Below, one piece after another: positions 9,205-16,320 of a stretch of DNA of 38,753 nucleotides. Each line of letters starts with the position of its first letter. Within the stretch, counting starts at the first letter, position 1. The notes beneath the pieces are model-generated. The model searched no databases and had not been told where the DNA came from. It was given only the letters and a program-made list of their open reading frames with translations. Origin of the DNA: Planctomyces sp. (GTDB lineage: Bacteria; Planctomycetota; Planctomycetia; Planctomycetales; Planctomycetaceae). The stretch lies in the NCBI GenBank assembly GCA_016795105.1, contig JAEUIH010000070.1:1-38753 (forward strand), given 5' to 3'. Both the position numbers and the translations under genes were made by a program.

Positions 9205-9816
9205 ATGTTTCAGGAATTTTTTCCGGCACTTTCGGCTGTTGTTCAGTCCCTGAGCTCGGGGTCATTCTGCGGCATGGATCTGAACGCAATGAACTCGGCA
9301 TTCAACACTGGACTCAATGCACAGATGCAGAACCAGTACAACAATATCATCCAGACCAACATGAACAACCCTGAGATTCAGCGGCAGTATCAGGTTTACC
9401 TTCAGCAGGGAGGCACGCTGAATTTTCGAGGTTACTGTGAGAGATACGCCGAGACCGGCGGTTTTACTCAACAAGGCTACCAGAATGCGATGGCAACCCA
9501 GGCTCACATCCATGCACAGGATTCCGCCAACATGACTGCTTACCTGCAGCACTCTCAGCAGCTCCAGCAATCGACGTGGGAACACCGAAATGCAGTTCAG
9601 GATCGATGGGCTAAGGAGCGAGGTGAGAATCTCGCCGCGCAGGCTCCGTATATCAATCCGCAGGATGGTTCAACCTGGCAGCTACCTACAAACGCAACAC
9701 CCGGACAGGTCTTTTATGACAATGCCAGTGGAAATCACTTCGTCATGGATATCCACGGACAATACTGGGTGAACAATGGCCAGGGCTGGTGGCAGTCAAT
9801 GAACTATCAGCGATAA
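9205..9816 (+). CDS. Uncharacterised Gln/Asn-rich protein
   Basis: A 203-residue protein with a strong ribosome-binding site (AAGGAG at 9192-9197, 7-base spacer). I do not recognise the family. Residues about 25-125 are rich in Gln, Asn, Ala and Met and are predicted helical (LNAQMQNQYNNII, QRQYQVYLQQGG, AYLQHSQQLQQS); the C-terminal 50 residues form a short aromatic module (GQVFYDNASGNHF, YWVNNGQGWWQ) that looks like a small beta domain. There is no classic signal peptide; the N-terminus is amphipathic (FQEFFPALSAVVQSL). It is followed at once by a strong hairpin terminator, so it ends its transcription unit. Confidence 0.75.
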   Translation: MFQEFFPALSAVVQSLSSGSFCGMDLNAMNSAFNTGLNAQMQNQYNNIIQTNMNNPEIQRQYQVYLQQGGTLNFRGYCERYAETGGFTQQGYQNAMATQAHIHAQDSANMTAYLQHSQQLQQSTWEHRNAVQDRWAKERGENLAAQAPYINPQDGSTWQLPTNATPGQVFYDNASGNHFVMDIHGQYWVNNGQGWWQSMNYQR

Positions 9817-9879
9817 ATCCGGCGATCCACATACACCGAATTGGCTATCGTGCCTATAAGACCTGAAACACAAACGAAA

Positions 9880-9914
9880 GCAGACCTGGACTTACTACCA
9901 GGTCTGCCCGTTTT
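9880..9914. terminator. Hairpin terminator between convergent genes
   Basis: GCAGACCTGG (9880-9889), an 8-base loop, then the exact complement CCAGGTCTGC (9898-9907), followed by CCGTTTT. The 10-bp perfect stem lies between a plus-strand gene ending at 9816 and a minus-strand gene ending at 9939. The T-tract on the plus side is short; on the minus side the tract is weaker (CTTTCG), so it serves mainly the plus-strand gene. Confidence 0.75.
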
Positions 9915-9938
9915 CCTCCCACAGACTTTTCGGCAGTA

Positions 9939-11285
9939 CTATTTCTTAGTCGTGTCTGAAGTATTGGAAGGAGTTCCCGGCTGGTGATGGTGATTTAACC
10001 AGTCGGCGACAGGAAGAAGTTCTTTCGGTGTCAGAAAGCCGTCCTGATCTGTGTCGAGTTTTTCGAAGTGCGGCGATACCAGGCCGACCACTTCGGACTT
10101 CTTCAGCTTGCCGTCCTTGTCTTTATCGCCCACCATGAGTTGCCGAGTGAACTCTTCGGGCTTCCAATATCCAGCGCCTTCGCCTTTCGCTCCACCGCCA
10201 TCCTGATCACGTTCAAGGTGGAGCGTGTATTCCTGTCGGACGGTGTGACAAGTCTCTTCTCCGACGCACGCGTAGTACGTCACGATCAGTTTCACACGCT
10301 CGTTTTCCGGCCACGACTCCACGTTCAACAGAAATTCACGGGGATCGGCATCACTTGCAACGCTGACCTTTTCAGCTGAGATCATCCGTTTCTCGAGCTG
10401 AACTGATTCCGCAGCTTCGATCGTAACCGTCAGCGGCTCTGTCAGATTATTCCAGTGAGCATTGTGAAATGGATCCAGATGAAATCCAAGATACAGCATC
10501 CCGGACTTGTCTCGGAGCAGCGAAGGATCGGCTTCGGCACGGAGCTTGGCGTAAAATGGTTGCCCCTGGGGATCAATTCTGGGATCAATGTGGATGGCGA
10601 ACATCTGGGGTCGCTTCACGCGGGGCACCACCCCTCGAACGGCGCCTCCCGGCAGCGGCGGCTGAATCTTCAGATTCAACTCGTCTTCCTGAGTAATCTT
10701 CTCCGTTGGACCAACCAGTTCAATTAAATCCTTTCGCACCAGCTGGGGATTACTCCACGCCCTCTTGCGAACCACGATTCCGTCAGGACCGATGAGAAAC
10801 TGCGAGTTGGGTCTGTCTCCAAGAGCATGTTTCAGGCGGTTGTCGATGTGGTCGACAATCCATGGAATCCTGGTCCCAAACTGGGACTGAGCCTGATTGG
10901 CATGCATCAGCCTCTCTTCGGTTGTAAAGGGCTGTACGTACCCTCCGGCAAGTTCGGGATGAGCCAGCGACTTGTAAATGAAAAAGAACTTCACACCCAG
11001 CGGAGCATAGTCTCGATGAACAGCCTCCAGTCCGGCAATGTTCCACATGGACGGTGGACATGTCATGCAGCCGAATGTCAGAACAGTGTAATGACCTTTC
11101 AGGTCTCCCGTCCGAAACGAACTACCATCGGAATTGAACACCGTAACCTCAGGAAGTGCATCTCCGATCAACGGCTTCTGAGAAAGAAATTCTTCTTCCC
11201 GTTCCTGCATTCTTTGCTGTGCTGACGACTGAGAACAGAAAGATACAACGATCAGTGCAATCAATGTCATTTGTTTAAGACACAT
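9939..11285 (-). CDS. Secreted deiodinase-like thioredoxin-fold protein with two C-terminal EF-hands
   Basis: The frame is open to 11357, but the ATG at 11285 has a GAGG about 8 bases upstream and opens a clean signal peptide (MTLIALIVVSFCSQSSA, cut before QQ). Residues about 40-215 are a redoxin fold with FGCMTCPP at 71-78, closely matching the FGSCTUPP active site of iodothyronine deiodinases with Cys76 (TGT codon) where those have selenocysteine; the blocks LAHPE, PWIVDHIDNRLKHALGDRPNSQFLIGPDG also fit PF00837/AhpC-TSA. The middle is a beta-rich domain like the ligand-binding part of thiol:disulfide proteins. Two EF-hand loops close the protein (DKDKDGKLKKSE, DTDQDGFLTPKE). Last gene of a minus-strand set with DUF1559. 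Function in redox or dehalogenation is inferred, not shown. Confidence 0.85.
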   Translation of the reverse strand: MCLKQMTLIALIVVSFCSQSSAQQRMQEREEEFLSQKPLIGDALPEVTVFNSDGSSFRTGDLKGHYTVLTFGCMTCPPSMWNIAGLEAVHRDYAPLGVKFFFIYKSLAHPELAGGYVQPFTTEERLMHANQAQSQFGTRIPWIVDHIDNRLKHALGDRPNSQFLIGPDGIVVRKRAWSNPQLVRKDLIELVGPTEKITQEDELNLKIQPPLPGGAVRGVVPRVKRPQMFAIHIDPRIDPQGQPFYAKLRAEADPSLLRDKSGMLYLGFHLDPFHNAHWNNLTEPLTVTIEAAESVQLEKRMISAEKVSVASDADPREFLLNVESWPENERVKLIVTYYACVGEETCHTVRQEYTLHLERDQDGGGAKGEGAGYWKPEEFTRQLMVGDKDKDGKLKKSEVVGLVSPHFEKLDTDQDGFLTPKELLPVADWLNHHHQPGTPSNTSDTTKK

Positions 11286-11385
11286 GAGTACATCCTCAAA
11301 AGTAAACGACAACCTCTCGAAGTTCCTGCGCTGACCAGTGGGGTTGCCAGCGAACATGATAGACGGATTGATCCGTCACAACTCC

Positions 11386-11814
11386 CTACAGAATCGCGCG
11401 AAATACTGTCAGGACGGGATCTGTGCCGATGACGTAGGTCATGGTCTTCTTCACGGGTTCACCACCATCTTCTGCTTCCAGTGTCAGTTCGACTTCACAG
11501 AACCAGTTTGCATCCTCCACACGTCCTTCTCCCTTAACCTCGTAGGTCAGAAGTCGTCGACCAGCGCTCCACAGTGCCTCCTGCGCGACAATTTCCGGTT
11601 CGCGTTCTCGCAAGTCCTCGATGGAGCCACCACCTTTCCAGTGCTCCATGACATCTGTGAGGGATGCTTTCGCAATCGCAACATCCACTGGAGCCGCTCG
11701 TTGTTCTCCACAGCCAGCAATTATGCTCATTGCTGACAACAAAGTCAGAGAACAAACGATGTAGTGACGACTTACGATGTGACGACAACAATTGATGTAA
11801 CAGAGAGCACGCAT
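11386..11814 (-). CDS. Small lipoprotein accompanying DUF1559
   Basis: A 142-residue protein with a hydrophobic N-terminus and a lipobox (IIAGC, then GEQ), so probably a membrane-anchored lipoprotein. The N-terminal region before it is long and Cys-rich (MRALCYINCCRH), so a later start is possible. The mature part has a helix with WKGGGSIEDL and a beta-sheet region (RRLLTYEVKGEGRVEDANWFCEV). Planctomycetes often carry a short lipoprotein of this build right behind a DUF1559 gene; that placement is repeated here (123 bases downstream of DUF1559). Molecular function unknown. Confidence 0.75.
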   Translation of the reverse strand: MRALCYINCCRHIVSRHYIVCSLTLLSAMSIIAGCGEQRAAPVDVAIAKASLTDVMEHWKGGGSIEDLREREPEIVAQEALWSAGRRLLTYEVKGEGRVEDANWFCEVELTLEAEDGGEPVKKTMTYVIGTDPVLTVFRAIL

Positions 11815-11937
11815 GAATCAGAATTTCCTTCAGATTAAGACAATCGTGGATCGTTTTTCTTTGCGGACTGCCGATTCTTCAAACAAAAAACAGCCAGTAT
11901 CAGGCAGCTCTGGAGTCCGCTCGGCAGTCTCCGACCA

Positions 11938-12864
11938 TCAGAACTCTCCGATCGTCTCACCGCCGGCTCGTGTTCCAATGGCACGCCATGTGCCAAGGTC
12001 AATGTACTCACTTGTGAACCGAACAGAACCATCGCAAAGCAAAACGTGAACACCTCCAGTGTGGCGGCTGTTGGCTGCCATCGCTGCTTTTCCAGCAGCC
12101 TGAAATCCGCAGGATCGGGAGTTTGGACCGGCGACATGCTGATAACCGTGTTTTCCATCAATCCATGGAGCCCCCATGAACTGTGGAAACTGATTGGCGA
12201 GATTGGTGACGTCAACGGCAAGGCACATTTGGACAGCGTCTGCCTGAGTGGCGGGATTCGCGGTACTAAGGAACGTATCCGACCGAGGCGTCACAATACC
12301 GTTCGATCCGTCAGACACGATCCGCTCGCTGAATGCAGCCGTGTTACTTGTTCCGTCTGTAAGATCACGGAACCTGATGCAGCTCTGGTAAAACATGACA
12401 CCGTCCGCGGCGGTGTCCTGCCATCGCAGGCTTGCACCCTTGTTCGGGAAGTAGTTGATCGCCCCCCCTGCGGCAGGCTGAGAATTTGCAAGGTCTGAAG
12501 GACAGCGAAATGCCGGCAACTCCATCAGCCTTGCATTGTTGTTGACTGCGTCAGTAATCGGCCGGTTGAAATCAATACTGGCATACACATTGCCCTGTTC
12601 AATCTGAGGAAGCATCTGGCTAATGGCGGAATACTTGTTCCCTGTACCTCCCATCCCAAACGGGAAACACAGTGCAGTGTCATGATAATTGTGTACTGCC
12701 AGCCCGATCTGCTTCAGGTTGTTTTTGCATTGTGTCCTCCGAGCAGCTTCACGAGCCTGCTGGACCGCTGGCAATAGCAGTGCAATCAAAATCGCGATGA
12801 TTGCGATGACGACGAGAAGTTCGATGAGCGTGAAGCCTCGTGATTTACATGAAATACGAAACAT
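11938..12864 (-). CDS. DUF1559 protein (type II secretion pseudopilin-like, H-X9-DG)
   Basis: 308 residues. The N-terminus is a class III signal peptide ([27 protein letters not shown]) with the GF/TLIE prepilin peptidase site, followed by the family block [28 protein letters not shown] in pieces that define DUF1559/SBP_bac_10. The C-terminus has the H-X9-DG motif ([12 protein letters not shown]). The protein is expected to be processed by a prepilin peptidase and to assemble or stay at the membrane; the family is greatly expanded in planctomycetes and its precise role is not settled. It is the first gene of a minus-strand run with the lipoprotein and the deiodinase-like protein. Confidence 0.95.
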   Translation of the reverse strand: MFRISCKSRGFTLIELLVVIAIIAILIALLLPAVQQAREAARRTQCKNNLKQIGLAVHNYHDTALCFPFGMGGTGNKYSAISQMLPQIEQGNVYASIDFNRPITDAVNNNARLMELPAFRCPSDLANSQPAAGGAINYFPNKGASLRWQDTAADGVMFYQSCIRFRDLTDGTSNTAAFSERIVSDGSNGIVTPRSDTFLSTANPATQADAVQMCLAVDVTNLANQFPQFMGAPWIDGKHGYQHVAGPNSRSCGFQAAGKAAMAANSRHTGGVHVLLCDGSVRFTSEYIDLGTWRAIGTRAGGETIGEF

Positions 12865-12972
12865 GAGAAGTTCCTCAGTGCAATGATGAAATTCGAGATT
12901 GAGTTTTTCCGATCAATCTATGCGCCGCAGATCAGTGGCAGCGCAGTTGCGATCAGGAATGTGAAACAAAGA

Positions 12973-13013
12973 GTTCAGCCCGGAATAACCTGAACGGCAA
13001 AACTGCCGTTCAG
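12973..13013 (-). promoter_or_regulatory. Overlapping inverted repeats upstream of DUF1559
   Basis: CTGAACGGCA (12990-12999), loop AAAC, TGCCGTTCAG (13004-13013) is a perfect 10-bp stem. A further GTTCAG at 12973-12978 can pair with the same CTGAAC (12990-12995), so two structures compete. It lies 110-150 bases before the DUF1559 start. There is no T-tract on either side. It could be a 5' leader structure, an operator, or a terminator of the upstream gene. The rest of the 12865-13212 gap holds nothing I can identify. Confidence 0.45.
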
Positions 13014-13212
13014 CGAATGGATCGAAATCACTCGGCCTGTTTACTTCGTCGCAAAATTGAGTTCGCTCGGCACAGCGACATCACAGGATGTGAGCACATT
13101 GTTTTGGCAGAATTCATGTCTTAACGGATGAATCCCAACCACGAATCGAGCGTACAGCGCAAAACGAACCAATCGCGTCCGGCAAACAGCTACGCAAACG
13201 GGCAATTCATCT

Positions 13213-13689
13213 TCAGGACGCTGGAGGTCGAAAGATCGTCGAGGGCAAATAGCGAGCACCTCGTTCAGATTCCGGCAACTCAACACTTCGTCCTGAGTTG
13301 ATCCGCAGAGAAAGCATCTCCAGCAACAGATCCGCGTCGTTGTCTCGAAGTTGATTGGTTGGCCCCGATGGTACTGGTAGCAGTGGAAGCGGATTTCCGG
13401 AACAATTTGGACCACTGCAACGGCGCACAGGGACGTCAACTGGTGTCACGGGCGATTCCAAAAGCTCAAAGCTTCCCCAGGAATTCTTCAACCAATGTCC
13501 TTCCGACGTCGAATGACCGGCTACCGGCTTGCCATTTCGAAACAGGTAGTCCCCGCATGAAGCTGCAGCGGAACCTGAACTGACGATTGCAGGAAATAGT
13601 GCCGCGGCGACCCACATCCCAGCACGCAACCAGCACTGCACGCGTTGAAGCGGCGAATGGCTCAATTTGCTGTGGAGGACGGCCTGCAT
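13213..13689 (-). CDS. Small secreted planctomycete protein with CSGPNCS motif
   Basis: The frame runs from a TTG at 13728, but the ATG at 13689 is the better start although it lacks a clear ribosome-binding site. The 158-residue product has a long basic N-terminus, a hydrophobic core and a cleavage site (WVAAALFPAIVSSGSAAAS), then CGDYLFRNGKP, a cysteine cluster RRCSGPNCSGNPLPLLPVP and a C-terminal region ending in RYLPSTIFRPPAS. The CxGPxCS cluster with a following Pro stretch recurs in small secreted proteins of planctomycetes; no function is known to me. It is encoded alone on the minus strand. Confidence 0.65.
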   Translation of the reverse strand: MQAVLHSKLSHSPLQRVQCWLRAGMWVAAALFPAIVSSGSAAASCGDYLFRNGKPVAGHSTSEGHWLKNSWGSFELLESPVTPVDVPVRRCSGPNCSGNPLPLLPVPSGPTNQLRDNDADLLLEMLSLRINSGRSVELPESERGARYLPSTIFRPPAS

Positions 13690-13949
13690 GGAACTAACTC
13701 GCTTGTGCCCACACCGCGCGATTCTCAAAAATCAAATTCCGGAGGCTTCTGATTCCGAAATTCAGGAAGGCAGATATAGAAGTCTACGAATTTGAATCTT
13801 CAAGACGCCAGTGGAATTCGCTTGTAATTTGCAGAATGCTCATTATCTCGCAATTCAAGGGAACATTGAACATGGTGAATTCGAGCATCCTCTACGCGTC
13901 ATCTCGTCTCAGGCACTTGCTCAAACCTTCGAACTGACCAATGTTGAGA

Positions 13950-14294
13950 TCAGTTTTCGCTGAGAATCTCCAGCATGTCACCGATACTTCGATGAGACTC
14001 CAGCGGATGCCGCAGCTTACGGTCAACTAAGATCCGATACGAATTGCGGCGACCGGCCTTCGTCACTTCGAGATACGAAGCTTCCACGAGTTCAGCGACG
14101 ATTTTCTGAACCATTCGCTCTGTGATTCCCACAAGTATTGCGACTTCGCGCAGAGTAATCTGCGGGTTTCGAAACAGGCACAGCAGTACATGAGTGTGGT
14201 TTGTCAGAAACGTCCAGCCTGTCGATCTAGAGACTTCTGCGATGTTTGAGATCGGTTCCGCAATCCGGGACAAAGTCTTTTTTTGTTTTTTCAT
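13950..14294 (-). CDS. Winged-helix DNA-binding regulator, divergent from sbtA
   Basis: The ATG at 14294 is used (AAGGGG about 5 bases upstream), giving 114 residues; the open frame beyond it runs through the operator region and is not coding. The core reads as a MarR/ArsR-like winged helix: THVLLCLFRNPQITLREVAILVGITERMVQKIVAELVEASYLEVTKAGRRNSYRI, given here in parts: helix TLREVAILVG, recognition helix TERMVQKIVAEL, wing EVTKAGRRNSYRI. It is divergent to sbtA with a perfect palindrome in the shared 109-base region, so it most likely controls sbtAB and its own gene, perhaps in response to inorganic carbon. The ligand is unknown. Confidence 0.85.
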   Translation of the reverse strand: MKKQKKTLSRIAEPISNIAEVSRSTGWTFLTNHTHVLLCLFRNPQITLREVAILVGITERMVQKIVAELVEASYLEVTKAGRRNSYRILVDRKLRHPLESHRSIGDMLEILSEN

Positions 14295-14335
14295 GTCCCC
14301 TTCTCTTGTGTTTGACCATGTAAAGGCGATACTCA

Positions 14336-14359
14336 ATACACGAAATGTGTTTCGTGTAT
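14336..14359. promoter_or_regulatory. Palindromic operator candidate for the sbtAB regulator
   Basis: ATACACGAAA (14336-14345), spacer TGTG, then the exact reverse complement TTTCGTGTAT (14350-14359). It lies 42 bases before the regulator start and 45 bases before the sbtA start. A TATGAT at 14372-14377 could be the -10 box of the sbtA promoter, which would place the palindrome over the -35 region and fit repression. Confidence 0.7.
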
Positions 14360-14403
14360 GTAAACACGTGATATGATTTTCGCAAAACTTAAGGCAGATA
14401 TCA

Positions 14404-15402
14404 ATGCTGGATGTTCTCAGGATCAATCTCTGCTCGCCGCTGACACTTTCTTTTGCTCTTGGGGTGTTCGCAAGGCTGGTTCGGAGCGAGCTGTCGTTAC
14501 CGCGTGATCTGTATACGGCTCTGTCGATTTATCTTCTGTTTGCATTGGGTCTGAAGGGCGGTGTGGAGCTTTCACACAGTACATTGGCCGCGATCTCGGG
14601 ACCGGCCTTTGTGACCGTTCTACTGGGGTGTTTGACGCCGATTTCAGCGTATTGCGTTCTGCGACGAATCGGAAAATTCAGTATCGCCGACTCGGCGGGA
14701 ATCGCTGCACATTATGGTTCCGTATCGGCCGTCACTTTTATTGCTGCCCAGCAGTTTACGACTTCAGTCGGGGCACCCGCTGAAGGATTTATGCCGACTC
14801 TGTTGACCCTCCTGGAGATTCCCGGCATCCAGGTGGCTCTGGCAATCGGAGCATTTCGGATGGCCGCCGCAGCGAAGACTGGCGAGGGAATTGTTGCTAA
14901 GCAGCAAGGACGTCCCGTTAAGGAGATCATGCACGAGCTGCTGACTTCACGTTCAATGCTGCTCCTTGTCGGTGGGTTGGTGATCGGAACCGCGGTGGGT
15001 GAAACTGGATGGAAACCGGTACAACCGGTTTTCGAGGGACTGTTTAAGGGGCTGCTGACAATTTTTCTGCTGGAAATGGGACTTGCGGCCGGTTCTCGAT
15101 TAGGGGACCTCAGGCAGGCCGGTTTGTTTCTGCTGGCATTCGGTATGATCATGCCAATTGTTCATGGAACACTGGGTGCGTGGCTTGGATCACTCGCTGG
15201 ATTATCCGTCGGTGGCTGCACTGTTTTGGCCACCATGTCTGCCAGCGCGTCGTACATCGCCGCTCCGCCCGCTGTGCGAATGACTTTGCCGGAAGCGAAT
15301 CCAACGTTCTACCTGACTTCCGCCCTGGCGGTCACATTTCCATTCAATTTGCTGGTCGGTATTCCTGTCTACTACGAAATTTCGAAATGGCTGTGCAGCT
15401 AA
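14404..15402 (+). CDS. sbtA: Sodium-dependent bicarbonate transporter SbtA
   Basis: 332 residues, almost wholly membrane-spanning with two similar halves. Family marks: LFALGLKGGVELS, DSAGIAAHYGSVSAVTFIAA, the central cytoplasmic loop with VKEIMHELL, then TIFLLEMGLAAG, MSASASYIAAPPAVR, LPEANPTFYLTSALAVTFPFNL and GIPVYYEI. Known role: high-affinity Na+/HCO3- symport at the cytoplasmic membrane. It is followed 61 bases later by the PII-like sbtB and preceded by a divergent winged-helix gene. In a heterotrophic planctomycete the imported bicarbonate may feed carboxylases rather than a carbon-concentrating mechanism; that is inference. Confidence 0.95.
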   Translation: MLDVLRINLCSPLTLSFALGVFARLVRSELSLPRDLYTALSIYLLFALGLKGGVELSHSTLAAISGPAFVTVLLGCLTPISAYCVLRRIGKFSIADSAGIAAHYGSVSAVTFIAAQQFTTSVGAPAEGFMPTLLTLLEIPGIQVALAIGAFRMAAAAKTGEGIVAKQQGRPVKEIMHELLTSRSMLLLVGGLVIGTAVGETGWKPVQPVFEGLFKGLLTIFLLEMGLAAGSRLGDLRQAGLFLLAFGMIMPIVHGTLGAWLGSLAGLSVGGCTVLATMSASASYIAAPPAVRMTLPEANPTFYLTSALAVTFPFNLLVGIPVYYEISKWLCS

Positions 15403-15463
15403 CGGTTCTGATTCAGCTCACAACTTCAAATAATGAGGAATACTCAACAGGGGAATCAAATCC

Positions 15464-15766
15464 GTGAAAACCGTACCACTTTGCTTATTGACGGTCATTG
15501 CAGAATCCATTCTGAAAGAGCGTCTAATCCAGGATGTGCGCAATGCCGGCGCTCGAGGCTACACAATCACTGATGCTGAAGGTGAGGGTGTGCGACAGCG
15601 ACGAGTCGGTGAAATCCTCGGCGCAAATATTCGCCTCGAGACAATTGTGTCTCCGGAAGTCGCCGAACGTCTTTTGGGCGTGATCTCGACAGAATATTTT
15701 GATCGCTATGCGGTCGTTGCCTACCTCTCAACTGTCAGCGTGATTCGCGGAGAAAAGTATGTCTGA
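15464..15766 (+). CDS. sbtB: PII-like regulator SbtB
   Basis: 100 residues from a GTG at 15464 with AGGGGA 9 bases upstream. The PII fold is visible: beta1 with the hydrophobic start VPLCLLTVIAE, the T-loop region GYTITDAEGEGVRQRRVGEI, the strand ANIRLETIVSPEVAERLL, and the C-terminal RGEKYV. In cyanobacteria SbtB binds adenine nucleotides (cAMP, ATP, ADP, AMP) and associates with the SbtA trimer to control it; gene order here is the same. The C-terminal Cys-containing loop of cyanobacterial SbtB (CGPxGC) is absent. Confidence 0.92.
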   Translation: MKTVPLCLLTVIAESILKERLIQDVRNAGARGYTITDAEGEGVRQRRVGEILGANIRLETIVSPEVAERLLGVISTEYFDRYAVVAYLSTVSVIRGEKYV

Positions 15767-15877
15767 GGATGTGTGCCGTCCTTGCAGAAGCCCATACGAC
15801 CACGAATTGCCCAGCGCGGCTTCGCTCAGCCGCAACCAAGTTCAGTCGAGGGAATTGAGCAGTTGTTTGTATTCGAA
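15767..15877. other. Spacer after sbtB with a short hairpin
   Basis: GCGGCT (15816-15821), 6-base loop, AGCCGC (15828-15833). There is no T-tract, so it is only a weak terminator candidate for sbtAB. No gene is seen from 15767 to 16320 apart from this hairpin and the duplicated repeat listed next. Confidence 0.3.
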
Positions 15878-16144
15878 TCGCAGGCAGGGTTGGCGTATTG
15901 ACCACGGAAGACGCGGAAAAAACGGAAGACTCGCAGAAGCACCCGGTTGTGCCTTTCCGCGTCTTCCGTGTATTCCGTGGTTACCCATCACGCTGGCTAC
16001 GCGCTGGATGTAGTCGCAGACAGGGTTGGCGTATTGACCACGGAAGACGCGGAAGAAACGGAAGAATCGCAAAAGCGCCCGGTTGTGCTTTTCCGCGTCT
16101 TTCGTGTATTCCGTGGTCACCCATCACGCTGACTACGCGCTGGA
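15878..16144. repeat. Tandem duplication of a 136-bp palindromic repeat
   Basis: Two copies with an exact offset of 136 bases (15878-16013 and 16014-16144) and only scattered mismatches. Each copy holds a long imperfect inverted repeat: ACCACGGAAGACGCGGAA on the left and TTCCGCGTCTTCCGTG plus TATTCCGTGGT on the right, separated by about 40 bases, followed by CTACGCGCTGG. It is non-coding: the open frames that cross it on both strands (TEDAEKTEDSQK, FFRVFRG) are by-products of the repeat. It resembles dispersed palindromic repeats common in large environmental genomes. Confidence 0.85.
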
Positions 16145-16320
16145 GCCAGTCGGTATCAACTCACCCTATAAAATCACTGCGGATCGAAAAGAGGTCAACT
16201 GTCAGTAGTACAGAACATCTGCGATGTTTTGTGCATTCGGTGCCGCACGGGTATGATCCGACATCTCAAACAGATGTCCGTGATCCTCGTTCGACGCATT
16301 CGCAGGAGTCGACGAATCGT

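Noticed and set aside
15842-16320. Open frames on both strands rich in TEDAEK / FFRVFRG
   Set aside because: They arise from the palindromic repeat DNA and have no ribosome-binding site; the hydrolase start is placed at 16321 instead.
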